From Serinus canaria (taxonomy: Eukaryota > Chordata > Aves > Passeriformes > Fringillidae), in contig NC_066316.1 in NCBI RefSeq assembly GCF_022539315.1, positions 8,447,501 to 8,511,500 on the forward strand: 64,000 nucleotides of DNA, read 5' to 3'. Below, piece after piece: positions 1 through 14,696 of this stretch. The translations under genes were made by a program, and so were the position numbers. Positions within the stretch are counted from its first letter, which is position 1; every line of letters begins with the position of its first letter. The notes beneath the pieces were generated by a model, which saw only the letters and a list, made by a program, of their open reading frames with translations, had not been told where the DNA came from and ran no database searches.

Positions 1-3000
1 GTGAATTTGTAGGTTAGATCCTTTTCACAGAACTAAGGAGGCAGCAACAATGCACAGCAATTCTTATAAACCTCTGATTAAAAGACAGCTTTGGTGCATG
101 CTAAAATAATCAGCTCTGATGCACAATACAGGCCTAGTCCTTCCATTTGCATCTCATTTAATTCCCCCATGGAAATGGGGTACAGAGGCCATGACCTGGC
201 CTCCCACTGTTTTCTCTGAGCATCACTCACTGGTAACTCCACAAATTCCCTGGTTGCAAAGATCCTTTGCACCTCCGACAGAGAAAGGTAAGACAGAGAT
301 CCAGGTTAAATTCTTAAGGGTTTTTTTTTCTTTCAATATTACACATTATTTCTTACATAAATTCTCCAAAGCCCATCACATAATACATTTCTGAGACTAA
401 AGAAGTCCAGAAATCCTGAGAAGCACTTACAACTACCACCCACATTCTGCAGCTAAAGAACAGAGATAGTAACTATCAGGAATATGATTAGAATCAAACA
501 TGGGCACTGATACTGCCACAAAACACTGCAGAAATACAATATATGGCTGTGCCAATTCTTTTCCATATGAGATAACCTTGATATGGAAAAAACTCACCCC
601 TCAAAATTCAAAGACCACCATTGTCCTGTAGAGAATTTCCCTATTACCCTGCAAATCTACTGACTGAATGGAAGTACTGCTTTTCCAGGTTCCAGACTAT
701 TTTTTAAGAAAGTAAGAATCATATTCCTTTGCCCACAAAACCTGCCTTGAGTTTCCCTACCTACATCTGCTACAAGATTTGCATCATTCTGCACAAATTA
801 GCCAAGTCCAGTCACCTTTTTGCCACCTTTGTAATTACACCATAATGGCACCTTTATAATTACACCTGGGACAGCACTACCTCCACACTGAATACAAACA
901 GACTGCCAGGAACTTCACAGAGGGAGTATCCAACACCAGCATTAAGGCTCTATCTTTTTTTAAAGTGCTTAAAAGAGAGGTTTTACCCAAAGAGATCTCA
1001 AATCTAGTGCAAGGTGTGGGATGTGCTAGGTTCCAAGCTTAGGGTCTGAAAAAGACAACAGTAATGACTCATCAGGGGCTAAGAAAACTTCAAATAAGAC
1101 ACGGTGCTGATTAAAAACATCATGGGAACACTATTTAAAGCATAACCTGTATCCTGTTGGTTTCTTTTCTTCAAAGAGCATGGAGGTAGGGATTAAGGAT
1201 TTGGACATTATTGAAGGTATTCTTTCTGTTACCTCTGTTGAAGGCTTTCTTTTTCTATTGTGTACTCTGTGAATCTGAGCAAGTGCATCCACCAAGACAA
1301 GAAAAAGGGCTCAAAATGCCCACATCTCTGTCTAAAGGAAAGGTTTTCCTATGCCACATACAAAGCACAATGACAGTGGTGCACCTTTAAATATATGAAT
1401 AACTGAAAAGAAGCTTGCTTTGTTTTTGTTCTGTAGCAGCTAGATTTTAAAAGAGGAAAGAACAAAAAGCAAAACTTTGGATTTTGGGAAGACAATTGGT
1501 GTTATGCTGCTTCTTAATTTAACATTTGGAAAAGTATGCTCCTACTACAAAGCCAACCACAGGAGAAAGAAAACATAGTGCTCTTTTCCCAAAAATGGTG
1601 AAGAAGAAGCAATACAGAATGTCCTTTATCTCAGAGCCTGGATGCTGTGGTCTAGCCACAATTGACTGGAACTGGAACTGAAACACTGCCTTCCTTCCCT
1701 ACTGGCTGAGGTACATTTAAACACTGGAACATGGTGCAGCTGTAGCTTCCCTGCAATAACCCAAATGAACAAGAAAACAAAATACTTTCAACTATGGCTT
1801 TAGAGTCACCTTTGAGTGTTCAAGCCACAACAGCATCAACCCCAAACCTTGGATGAGGCAAACTGACAGGTGCACTGTGCAAAAGCTGAACTGTGCTCCC
1901 TTAAAGGCTGAGAAAGCACATGCCAGAAAGCCTCTAATTCAGGCAGACAGGATCCCTCTCTGGATGCCTTTAAATACATTTACACACTCTCACTGAATCT
2001 ACAGGAATCCTGAACATGTGCTCCAAAGCACTGTTACTTCTTTAACACACAGACAATCTTATTTTAAGCACAGCACGCCCCCTCCTTAGCTTTCTACAAA
2101 CCATAGTGACACTGAGACGAAGCCAAATGCAACTTGTCACCACTTCTTTTATATAGATTTTTCCCTTTCCACATCTACCAGTAGCTCCATCACACCTCAT
2201 TTTAATTCAGAAAAATTCTACTCATCTCTTCCAAAACACAAGCTGCCTTCCAAAACAGCATCAACTATCTTCAGATCAACCACAGCTGCAACAATAAATG
2301 AAGTAAATATACACCCTGTGTAATGTGCAGTTAACAGAACATTCTGTTAAAAAGGGAACTAAAAGACAATTCAGTGGAATGAAACTGGCACTGGACAAAT
2401 GTGTGTCAAAGAAAAAAAAAAAAAAACAACAAGAATGGGCTAAGATCTCAATGCTGAAGGAGATTTCAGTTTGGGCTGGTGACAAACTGGAGGGCACAGA
2501 CAAATGATGAGTCTGCAACTCTTCCAATACACAGATAAGATATATTCAGGTGGTTCCTGAAAACAGTCCATCTAATTCATTGTGCAACAAGACTTGTGAC
2601 TTCTCACAAAAACTGTTAAATGTATTCTATGGCAAGATCCTAAATGCACTGCCTTTCAAAAAAACCCTTGAAAAGCAGTGATCTTATGGCCCTTACAAGA
2701 ACAGGAACTGGCACATGATAATTTAAGGGAAAAGTAAGGCATCCAATCTTAGCTGGTAATTTTAGAAATCCATATATGAACTTAATAGAGCACATAGCAT
2801 TATATAGAGCTTTAGAGTTTAAAACAGAGGTCCAGCTGATTTCAGTGACAGCTGAGAGTTCTCAGTATCTCTTCATATCAAACCACAGGAAGTCAACTAA
2901 CTAATCTATATGGTGATGAATGCACAACACTGGTTACATACAAAATATGTGGTTAATATCCAGCATTATGTGAAAAAAAAAACAAAAACTCTATAGCAGC

Positions 3001-5484
3001 CAGCAAGAGAATAAAATTCTCCATAGCATCATTCAATTCCCTTGTAAAAAAAGCCCAAACATTTTCCTTTCCAGCAAACCACAAATTCATCCACTAAGTA
3101 ACTGCTTACTTTGACAGCTTAGTCCCCAACAAAATACGAATTAGTTTCCAGAGCCCTACTGTCCTATGGGATATGCAAAACAGGTCACAGGGGGAAAACA
3201 GGCAGAGAAAACACCACCATCATACAGCTACAGCTATTTTGGGTAAAACTATAAATGATACTCACACATCTTTTGTTTCAGACTAGGAGGAACTCCCTGA
3301 GTTTTCAAGCAAACCCAGAATTGGCTCAAGCATTAGGCAGCCAAATTACTTTATAGATACACAAAGAACATCATGTAAATTTCTTGGTAACACTAACACT
3401 GCCATTCCTTGCTACGTTCTTACACCATTAAAATCTGGTGTTGCACTTCTGGGAAAGAGATAAATAAAAATCTCCTGTCCACTCAACAAGGTACAGTTAA
3501 ACAATACATCTTCTTCACTTCTTAAGTCAGTTTTGCTGCAACTGCAGACATACTTCACCCAACAATCAGTTCACTCCCTGCAGGCGTGCAGATGTCAAAC
3601 TGTGGAGCTGCACCATAAATCTTTATCAGTGAAATAGCACAAAAAATACTCAACATCCAGTGAGTGTGGAAGGATTGGAAGCCTCAGCAGACACAAAATA
3701 AAAAAGCAGAACATAGTCATTACTTAGGCCTTGCATTTCTAAATGACCAGTAGGACTGGCTTCTGATCCTGACAGAGATGCCGGAGATCAAGACATTCAC
3801 TGGGCAGTGAACGTCTTTGTATGGCACAAACTCCTCAAATTCAGGGGAAACAGTATCCCAGCCTACACAGCTCAAAGATACTCTTTATACACTGCTCAAC
3901 TCACACTGAATGTACAACAGACCTGGAATAATTCTAAGAATTAGATAAGCAAGATTTGGTCCCACCTGTCCTATCATGAAGTTGAAACCACTCAAAAGAA
4001 GATACCTATCTCAAAGGCTTTAGGGTTTGTGGTTAGCTCAGGACAAAATGCTAAGTTTTAAGGATGAGTCAGAACTCTCAGCAAACGTGGGAATGCAGCT
4101 CTGAACCACCATTTATTTGTTCTGTGCTTGTGCAGGAGCTAAGCAGAGGCCAGCGCCCTCAATACGACCAGAAGGTCAGTGCTCCGCAGAACCACTGCAA
4201 TGGCAACACAGCAACATCTCTCTTCATGGTTAAGCTTCCTTCCTGGAGCTATCAGGCTTGAAAGAAAAAGGAAATAAAAATAATCACATTGACTTCTCTT
4301 CTGTTTGTCTTTCTCCCAACACTGTAAGCAACATTAAAAAAAAATAATAATGCATTACTTCAAGTTTCGAATCCTAACTTCTCTTCTCAGCTAATAAATT
4401 CCAAAATTATACACCCTATGCAGTTAATGAAATCACAAGAAAGAAACATGCCTCTTCTTCTCTAGTGCAATCATCTGCAGTAACATTTTTGAGGAATTAA
4501 ACCAACCCACAGGAAAATTATTATCATGCTTGGTGCAGAAAAGTACCTTAAAACAAAGATGTTGACTGCGCTAACAAAGTCTTGGAGATTTTTGTGTGTG
4601 GCCATTCAGTCACAGCCACCAGTTAAAGGCACATGCAAGAAGGGAAAAGCATTCAAAGGGATGAGTAAAGGAATAACTCTCCATTTAATGTGCAGCTCAC
4701 CTACTACAGTATTGAGCTCACAAAATGGAAGTGACTTACTATACTAACCTACAAAAATAAAGCTTCCTCTGTTACAAGGAATTGAGAAGAAAAGGAGAAA
4801 AATACTCAAAAACCTCCAGGAGAACATTAAATTCTTCTTAGCAGTTTGGGATTTAACTCAAGAAATCACCAAGTAACTTGCTCTATATTCTTCTTTAATA
4901 TAGTTGAGAGAAGTAGAGACATTCATCAACAGAATCATATAATGAATAAAAACATTCAGCAGGAGGTGGGCTAACTAAATTATTTACAAGCAGGAAAACC
5001 ACAAGTGAGCTACTGCAGCTTTCCAGAACAAATACTGATGTAGGATCTGGTTCTGCACTACCTTGCACTTCATTCAGATGTCACTGTTCCACAGAAATAA
5101 ACAAAACAAAACCAATCTGAAAACCCACTACTGTTGTGTCTTTGATTTTACACAGGTGTGAATGACTGCCCATTATTTCAGATGTCATGTGGTCAGGCTG
5201 AAGTCTAATATTTTGTTAATAATTTTTTTCAAGACAGTTCCCTTTAAGCAATCAATGAATTCATTAAAAGTTACTCTTTTCTATCCTTGTGCTAATGAAG
5301 CCAAGACTGGACTAAAACCCCAAATTCCACTGCCCACAGACTAGTAAGAAAACAAACTCATTTTAGCAATCCCACCACGTCAGAGCACCAATTCACTGGT
5401 GACCCTCCACACCTGTAAAAGAAAGGAGGCAAGTTTCTGAAGTCCTGCTGTACCAATTCAAGAGTAAGAACCCTAAATCACTGT

Positions 5485-5515
5485 CACATTTAATATTTCA
5501 GGAATATTAAATGTG
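5485..5515. repeat. Perfect inverted repeat (13-bp arms, 5-nt loop)
   Basis: CACATTTAATATT, then the loop TCAGG, then the exact reverse complement AATATTAAATGTG. The stem is AT-rich and too short for a typical pre-miRNA. It could be a cruciform-prone site or the relic of a small hairpin element. Confidence 0.8.
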
Positions 5516-8146
5516 CAACAGCAGGGCAGAGAAATAGTTATTCCTTCCCCTCATCCAAAAGTATGCACAGGAGCTGACTATGGCAGAAGGCCATGGAAGG
5601 CAAACTCCAACCCTTGCCATACTTTCTCTGAAGAACTCTGACAGACTCAATGCCAACTCCAATTCCACTATTCCTGGTATATCATAAATAGCTACCTTGG
5701 GACACTTCAAGAACTTTTGCCATTTGAACCTGGCAGAGCAAAAAGACAAATTACAGCAATTCGTACAAAATGTTTCTGCTCGAATGAAACACAAAGTAAA
5801 TGCAAATTATAATGAGGCAGCAAAATCACTCAGAAATATCCTTATTAAACAAACTACCCCATAAATAACTTCTGATGCAAAGCATCATGTACTACATAAA
5901 TTACAGGGTGCCTCGTAAAGAGTTGCTATCTGCAAAGTAATAGCTCATGAATAGTTCTTGAATTTTTCTTTTGCAGTACTATACAAAAAAGAAAAATTCC
6001 ACATTTCTCCTCTGGTGTGTCATGACTAAGTTGCTGTAAAAACAGACTGACTACTAACCAACCTCTGGGCACCCTACAGAATGTGCTCAGAAGCTCTTAA
6101 GCAGTAAATACCAAAACAAAGTTACTGAAAAATGCAGAGTATCCATCCTTGATGGAAAGCTGACTTTTACTTTGCACACTTGCTTTAAAATCGACTCCTC
6201 ACAGGGCACTTCATAGTGCCACTGGAAACAGACAGGAAGCAGATACTCAGAAGCACCAGGCAGAAAAAAAGGAGGGGTAGGAAGAGGGAATTTCCTGATC
6301 CACAGAAGTGACAGTATTATGAAACTGCCTACCTATACTGTATTTTTCACCTTAATTGATGATTAAGTGCAAGGTTTTAAGAGACCTTCCCTCAACCTTC
6401 AATTAGAACTTTTCTGAGCAATATCTATGCAGCTTTCCAGGAGGTAATTCCCAGCATTAATTGGAGATAATAATCAAAGAGTTTCTGGTTATCTCTGTTG
6501 ACATAATATTTGACTTCCTGAAAGCATACAAAGTTTAATGGTTTAAGTTTCCAGTGTAGCAATGATGTGAATTTTGCAGCCTGACAGTTACTTGCTCCAA
6601 CAGCACAACCATCAGTATTCCTCAAAGTCCACTCAAGCTAAATCCCAACACACAGCAGGAGACACTGCAAACCTATCCCATAAATAGGAAATATGAGACA
6701 AGATTTAATGTATTCATTTCAACTTCTGTAAGACATTAAGACACTCCAGGAAAACTCCTCTGAAATGCCAGTGGCATGCATACCACAGGCATATCACATG
6801 CATATCATCATCTGCAGGAAAGATTTTGAAAAGGTGAGGTACAAACAAACCACCACATGAGTTACAAGAAGATTAACTTTTATGGAGGTCCAAGTTCAAC
6901 ACACATAAACAGTTGCACAAAACACAATTCTGGCAAGCATCCACCTGACCACTGCAGTAAAGAGCACTTCCCTTCTGAGAAATAAAACAATTGCTGCTGG
7001 TTAAAGTTGTACAATGCTGAAGGTACAGGAGAAGGAGGAAAGAGGACATCACAGCAACAAGATCACAGAAATAAGATTAGAAAGGGTACCCAAACAGTAT
7101 GCTGGAAATTTAAGCAAATAAATAAAGCCCTTAAACACACAGAAGTTACAAGCCACCCACACCTTCAGGAATTTCCACAACAAACATTTCAAAAAACTTT
7201 GAAGAAAAACAAATTAAATTGGAAGGAACACAAACATAAACCTGGATCCTAGAAACTGCTTTTCCACTGAATTTTTAAATCGCCTTCACAAATCACAGCT
7301 GTGCCTCCATTTCTTTGCAGAGATATTTCATATGCTAATGACCACATACTCTTCTCATACAGGTTTTCAAGGCAATATATGCAAGTACCCAATATTACTG
7401 TAAATTATTTTCTCACCAGGAAAGTAATTGAAAGGAAAAAAAGTATATTTACAAGCCTCACAACCAGGAAATATACACACATTTTAAAAGCATACTATAA
7501 AAAAGTGAAGCAAAATAATGAAAATATTCTCTCTTGACATCTAGAAAAAGCTACAGTAATTGAAGCATAATTTTAAATACTTAACCAGTTAATGCCCTCA
7601 AATAGTTTGGCTTTCTTTAGAAGCTCAGCAGCAAATATGAATTGCTTTGGTATCATGAGGACATCAGAGAATTAATATCATGCTTATCTCCATCAACTGA
7701 GAGCAGAATTAAGTTTAGAAATGCCTTTTTCTTTTTATCCGACAGACATGACAATTTTGGCTCACAGCTATTAAAGTCAATGCCTCCCATGTGATGAATC
7801 CATCCCCATTCAGATGTCTAAACTTTCTCAAATCTTGACACACCACCTGGGAAATGGCCTTTCAGAGGAGAGGCTGTTTTTCTCTCAAAGAGAAAAAAGT
7901 AGCAGGGAAAATAGCACCTAGGTCTTTAAGTGCCTGGCGTAGAAAAATATGGTATGAGACAGACACTAAGGCAAAGCGAGAGAAGAGAATCTGGGCTTAT
8001 TTGTCAAGGCTTATGTTTAAATTGTGAGTCTGAAAATGTCACCCAACAGCACATTTATAGACTTCAAATATTCCTGTCTGATGGGAATACTCTAAGAAGG
8101 GACATCAGGAAGTAGCAGGGCAGCTCTTCTGCACTGTGTTTCACAA

Positions 8147-8163
8147 ACACACACACACACACA
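8147..8163. repeat. (AC)n microsatellite
   Basis: A short run of about eight AC units in intron 1, preceded by imperfect CAAAC sequence. Confidence 0.85.
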
Positions 8164-11100
8164 AGACCCCAAGCCCCTGTGCTAAGTTATTATGCTTAAT
8201 TCAAACATGCAGTTTGACCCTGCTTCTCTTGAAGGTAATGAAAATTCTGCCACAAGCTTTTAGGAGGGTGTGGGTGGTTGGGGGTTGTGTTATTAAAAAC
8301 AATTATCAGCATACCAAGAAGAAATCCTTGTAGCTTTGCCAAAATTACTTAATTTACCATCTTCCATCTCCTGCAAATTTCCTCTGACGCTTCCCATTGG
8401 AAATGGATTTGTATCCCTGATGCTGGAATCATGCTAGGAATGACCTTTGCACCCTGTCACTGTATGACTTCACATGCCAGGGACAGGGAACACAGAGCTG
8501 GAGAAGGTGTGTCTGAGAGAAACTGAAAATCTAAACTAAGAGCAGGAACAAATGATAGCCTAACATTAGCAAAAGTGCCATGCAAATCTAGCAGTCAAAG
8601 CTTTCCTTACTGCTTTAAGAATCAGTGGGATAACATCAAAACTACTAAAGAAAATACTTGCCCCAAACATGTGAACTAACTGGATCCAACCTCATCTGAC
8701 AGTGACATATTAGAGAAAACTGTTTGCTTAAACTGGAAAGCAGGAAAAAAAAAATATATATAAACTAAACCCTCTCTGAAGTGAAAGAAACAAGACAAGA
8801 AACTTCCTTTTAGAGACAGAATTATATATTCTTAATACCTAGGTTTTAAAGCGTAAAATTTCATTTTGCTGATCATGACCTGTCATCAGTAAGAATTATC
8901 AATAAACATTCTACTTCCTAATTAAGGTAGATTGAGGAAAAAAATGTCACAAGGTCACACAAAATAAAATTATAAAAGTTTTGAATAATCATATGACACT
9001 TTGATGTGAACAAAAGATTTTAGTGCCACAAATCCAGCCTGGTTAAGAGCTGAATGCATTGAGGCTTTAGAACAAATCAATGGCCAGCAACACATGAGGC
9101 AGAAACTTTTGTAATTATAACTATGATCATACACATGGTTAAATACATTTACTGACAACATGAACTACATGATCAAGACAAAGCAAAAACTCTTTAGAGA
9201 GGTTTGTTTCCTTATCAAGGAAACTTAATGTTGAGATTAAAGCAAATCTTCACGTACCAATATCAAAACTTCATTGGACAAGAGTCCCTCCTATTGGTAG
9301 GGCCAAGGACCACAAAGTGAACGTAATATTGTAAGTAAGTAATACAATTTCCATTAAATGATCTTAGCTTTGGAACAGAAGAATGTAAAATATTCAAGAC
9401 TAGAATAGATACTCAACAAATCATCAACTCCTTGCCCCAGCTGCACACTTTTTTCTCCCCCAGAAAGTTTAAGCACTTAAAGGCTACTACTGATAAGATC
9501 AGGTGATATCTCTGTTAAATCAGCCAGGAAAAGACTTTTCAGGCATGACCATGAGCACTGCAGTATATACTCAGCAGGGTAACTGCACAAATAGTCACTT
9601 AAGTACCTAAGAAGCTGCACCACCCAAAGCAACTGGTTACCAGATCACCTTCTCTGAAGTCAGTGTTACTCAAGGATAAAGTTAATCAAAAAAATAACAA
9701 GTTAATGAAATAATTCCCACCAGCTGTGGTAATACACATTGTATACCATTTTCTCTTGGTAACCCTATCTCTAAATAGTGTTTGCATTTTCAGTGTGTGG
9801 GTCATCAGCAATGGAGATATTGTCATCACTTATTTTCAGAAAAACCAGTAACATATAAGGGCATAAACTGTACATATTTTTAGCCAGCCTGCTTATATCC
9901 AGAAAAACCCACTTGACTAATTTAATTTCAAAAATTAAATTATGACTTTTATAAAGATACAGAAATTTAGAAGTACATATTTTGTTACCCAGAAGTGGCT
10001 GCTAGCTGTGAAGGTGAAAATAGTTAATACTGGAGGTGGGGTGACACTACAGCAAAATGATAATGGTCTTCTCTGTAAATTTCTGTTTGCATAGGAAGCA
10101 GCTTCTATCATTTCCTCTAACATATCGGTTCAGAGAGAAAACAAGCCTCTTTTGTGTCAGTCCATATCAAAATTATAAAAGGATCTTTTTAAATAATCAC
10201 AAAATAGTACATCATGTGTTTTCTAGAAGTTGGGGGAAATAGAAGGAAACTATTCCAAGTGTGTTAACATAAGAATCCTTGTCTTTCAGTTACAAAGTAT
10301 ACAACGAAAACAGTGTGAAGACACTGAGTGATACTATGCCAAATACCACAGAACACACAAGACCAACACTTTCTTTTTGAAGGAAATTACCATCACCAAA
10401 CCCAGACACTTATTTTGAAGATCCCTCTTCACGGTTAGAGACCTTCTCATTGCAAAAGGGGAAGTTTTGGAAACTGTTATGGAAAAAAATGAGGCTCACT
10501 GAATTTCTACACCAAATAGCTACCAGACGAAGCTGGTAGCCTCAAAATTTGTTTCAAAACTGTAGCTCCCTTGTATGCTGGAGGGAATCTTTGAGGCAAC
10601 CAGCCTGGAGCACAGGAGTTGTGGTAGGTGGAGCCACAGAAGCCTGGGCTGTCACAATCCTGGCCTCTTTCTTTTGTAGAAACACTTGCAGATCTCCACA
10701 GAACCATACTGATAGATTTCAACGTGCTCTTGCAGCTTGCTTGTTAACTGGATTGTGTCCCTCTGCCCACGCAAGCCCCAGCAAAACAAAGTTCAGTGGA
10801 TTTAGCCAGCCTTAAGACACCTTCAACTCAGCCCCCACCCAAGATAAAACCAGTGAGTTGCAATCAAAATGTGACTTCTATTTCCTCCTTCTCCTCTTGT
10901 TACTATGTGTCCTGCAAAACAGTCAGACAACACAGTGCTTTATTGACAAAAGGCAGCGTGGTAAAGGTGAAAGAACTTTAATGAGCACCAACAGGAAATA
11001 CCTTGGGACCGTGGTGTCCCCACAGCACAAATGACATTTTCTTAAACCACTGGGCAGACAAAAGTAATTGCAACCCTTCCTATCACTTCATTATTTTAGT

Positions 11101-13025
11101 TTCAGGTATTAAAATGACAAAGCTATACTCCCACTTAAGTTTCATACTTTTTAGACGACAGGAGTAAAACAGATCACAAGTTCTTTACTCACAGCCAGAA
11201 CAAACAGCCCGAGGCTCCAGTTCTACAAAAGCTAACAAGGCAAAATGATTAATCATAGTAAATCAATTGATCCAATAAGAAATGTACAGGGTGTTTATGG
11301 GAAAACACTACATAGATGCACCTATGGGTAAGGCCTGTGTGTATTTCTTCACTTTTTGCTACCATTCTCCACACACAATCTCTATATTATGAATCTGGCC
11401 AAGAAAATCATGAAATCTTGGGAATGACTAGGGAAAAACAAAGAAAAAAATACCAATCCAAATCCACAAAACCAAGATTCTGGCCATGGGAAAAATCAGA
11501 CTGACACATGGATATCCACATCATATTAGAAATAAAAACTGAGATTTCGATGGGATGAAAAGCAAGAGAATGGAAGCAAGGAAGAAATGCACGAGGCCTC
11601 AGTTGAGAAGGTAAATTTCTTTGGAATAACACTGTCCATGGAAAATCTCAGAGAAAGGAAAGGAAGAAGGAGTCAGAAATGGAGACCTGCAGGCCCTTCA
11701 CCACATCCTCCTCCAAGCCTCAAACTCTGAGACTGAAAGGAAATGAAACAAAAGACCAACGAAACATTGCTGTTCTAATCCCACAACATTTGAAGGAAAT
11801 GCAATTTTTTTAATTAACATCTACAAATGCTTTTTCCTCTCCCATTTGGAATGGCACACTAAACTCACTTTTTATTTCTACAAAAAAATTACTGTACATT
11901 TCCACTAAACTGCTGAACAAAAGATATCTTTCCCCTCAAAATGGCACACAAAAATACCACAGTTCATAACATCTACAAGGTCCCTATGATAAGCTTTTCA
12001 AAAAAGTTACCAAGAGAAGGTGCACTAAGAAGCTGATCCCTGAGAATAAAAGAATATAATAATCTGCAATATTGTGTAAGAAAACTAATTTAAATCAAAC
12101 TGGAAGTCTGGATACGGATAAGGAAGAATTATGAAACACAAAGTCATAGGAGTCTGGATATACCTCATGTGGATTTTATCCATGGTGACCACTGGTAAAC
12201 CTAATTAGGCTGTATTACTAGAAATAAAGCAAACTGACCTGTCTGAATAGAAGATTTTTGCAGTTATTATTAAGCCTAATGTCATGTTTAAACTATTTGA
12301 AATAAAAATCTTGTCGTTAACAAAAGACTGCACATGACTGACCTAAATCACTTGCATTTTTTAAAGATTTTGGTCCACATTAGAGGCATTCCCAAGCTTA
12401 ATGAGGATTTTAGAAAAATAACGTGTTGAGGTAAGTTAGACCAGAGTAGAACAAAATATTCCAGTTGTTCAGCCAGAAAAAGAAAATCAAATTAAACAAG
12501 TACAAATGCTTATGGAAGGAATGCTTGCTTTGCCAAAAGATAAAACTTAAAGAGTCTAGAAACTGGCCTTTTCTTTCAGTCATGCCTCAGCTATCCACTG
12601 TAGATTTTTTATTCACGTTTTAGAGCTTGGCAGCAGGATCTAATGGCTTCTGGAAGTTTTCTCCACAAATGGAGAATGTAAATTTTTTACAGGATAAAAG
12701 CAATTAGAGATGCTAAGAATAGGTTAATATTTTTCAAAGACACATCCAGGATAATTCATTACAGTTCATTTTCAGAAAATAATATGGGGAGAATGATTTT
12801 CAGGATAGCAGCCTACACCCACTCTGTATCTAAAAATCCTCTATTTGCAATTTATTCATGAGAAAATTTCAAAACAGCACTGGTCTCTCCAGCCACAGGT
12901 ATGACTCAGTAGTGAAATTACTGTTATTTGCTGCTGCTATTCAGGATTCAAATACTGATCTCTGGGTGTAGGTAGAGCTTCAAAAAGAAAGGTAGTTTCT
13001 ACCCATATTTGTAAAAAAAAAAAAA

Positions 13026-13047
13026 GAATATATATATATATATTCTA
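13026..13047. repeat. (AT)n palindrome
   Basis: An AGAA(TA)nTTCT stretch forms a 22-bp perfect palindrome immediately after a run of about 13 A residues. The alternating AT core is a likely length-variable microsatellite. Confidence 0.8.
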
Positions 13048-14506
13048 AGAATTGAACCATATTGGACTAATTAAGCTCATTGCTTTTGGAGCACAATATC
13101 CACACTTCAGTCAACTGTGATATAATAATATGCTGCAGGTTAATAAAAAAAACCTATCAGTAAATCCAGGAGAGAAGGGCCAAAAGACAAGGAAAGAGTT
13201 TAATCAGGTACATACACAGCCTCATATCTTGCACAGAGGTTAAAAATTCAAACACACCTTCAGCAGTACATTTTACAGTTACAATCATACCATAAAAAAA
13301 ACCCTACTGGATTAACCCTTAAACATGAGATGTCCTAGTAACAGGGAATTTATTGTGTTGTCATGAGGTTTATAATGCCCACTGAGCAGACAAACTCATA
13401 TAATTGTATTTCTCCATTTGTCCCCATTAGACCAAAGCATGCAAGGAATTTCTGTACAGAATAAAGGCATTTCTAAAATTCCTGGAAACTAAGTATTAGT
13501 TAGCTTTCTATCTAAGCAAGCCATGCTCCTTTGCAACAAACAGGACATTACTGACAGAAGTCAATCAACCTGAAGACACACACCCCAAATATGCCCCAAA
13601 ATAGGCAGCCTTGGAGAACTTCCAAACTTCCCCTGCCCAGCAGAACAAAAAGAGCCAAAAAGAACACCCTTTAAACTTATTTCTACTTAAAATTAAGGGT
13701 TTTGATTAAAAAACCACTTTGTGTAACAGAAATGTGCAAAGAAACAAACATGTTACGAGGGATTAATGCCTCACTCTACTGGAAACTAATAAAAATCAAG
13801 TAGAATTAACTGGATGGTCTCACAGCTCATTTGATCACATCAGAACTGTTGATAAACTTACAGTAATTAGTTTATGGTGTTCAAGGAAAGAATCAAAACT
13901 GAAATATATGTGGGGGAAAAAATCACATTTTAAAAAGTATAGACCTTAAACACAGACCTACCTAGTACTAAAGCCTGCATGGGCAACCATTCTTCTACAT
14001 ATTTTCCTGCAAATACTGTTACCTTCCTTTTCAAGTAATTTGGTGTAAAACTGCTTCTGTATAAAAGATGTTTACACAATATTCTGAAACACCGAGATTT
14101 GAAGGTCATTTTCTATTTGAGAGCACTGAAGAAACTTCTTTCACCCTAATCAATAAAAAGCATTTAATTGTTGGCTGCAGCCATGTAACAGAAACAACAG
14201 ATTACATAAAATAAGCAGTAAAGTGCTATTGTAAACAATGTCAGAAATTTATGTGTAAAGAATGCCACAATGTCTTTTGCATTGATGGAGTCCCATCAGT
14301 TTATATGGCTCAGATGCAAGCAATGAAACAACTCACATTTAAAATCAGGAATATGCCTAAGCACATTAAATGGCCTTGACAAGCAAGATGCGCCTCCTTT
14401 CCCACAAAGAATTGAATAACTGGTTTTGCTTATGTCAGACCAGGATGTATTCCCATTTTTATGACTAGAATAAAAAGAAGTTGATACCTTTAAGAATGTA
14501 ATTAGG

Positions 14507-14525
14507 AAAAAAAAAAAAAAAAAAA
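14507..14525. repeat. A19 homopolymer
   Basis: Nineteen consecutive A residues in intron 1. No recognisable SINE or processed pseudogene body precedes it, so retroposon origin is unsupported. Confidence 0.85.
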
Positions 14526-14667
14526 GTGTTTCTAATGGCTTAGATAGTACTGAGGTTGGAAAGTACTGAGCACCAAAGTCTCCTTAAAAAAACCAAAACA
14601 ACTAAACTTGAAAAAAGTTGATTGTTAATCCTTTACTGTCTGCTAAGAATAGGACCTAAATGAATGA

Positions 14668-14696
14668 TTGTTTTTTAACAGCTGTTTTAAAAACAA
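14668..14696. repeat. Imperfect palindrome centred on AACAGCTGTT
   Basis: A 29-bp nearly symmetrical T-rich/A-rich inverted repeat surrounds a perfect AACAGCTGTT, which contains a CAGCTG E-box. It may be chance in AT-rich DNA. Confidence 0.55.

Noticed and set aside
120..215. MIR-like 'tttaattcccccatggaaatgggg' wording at the left edge
   Set aside because: Only one short stretch resembles the MIR tail; the head and core are not recognisable.
2325..2507. 60-codon lysine-rich ORF around an A-run
   Set aside because: It depends on a homopolymer translated as polylysine inside intron 1, with no splice framing and no similarity.
14507..14525. A19 run as the tail of a processed pseudogene
   Set aside because: No retroposed gene body or target-site duplication is apparent beside it.
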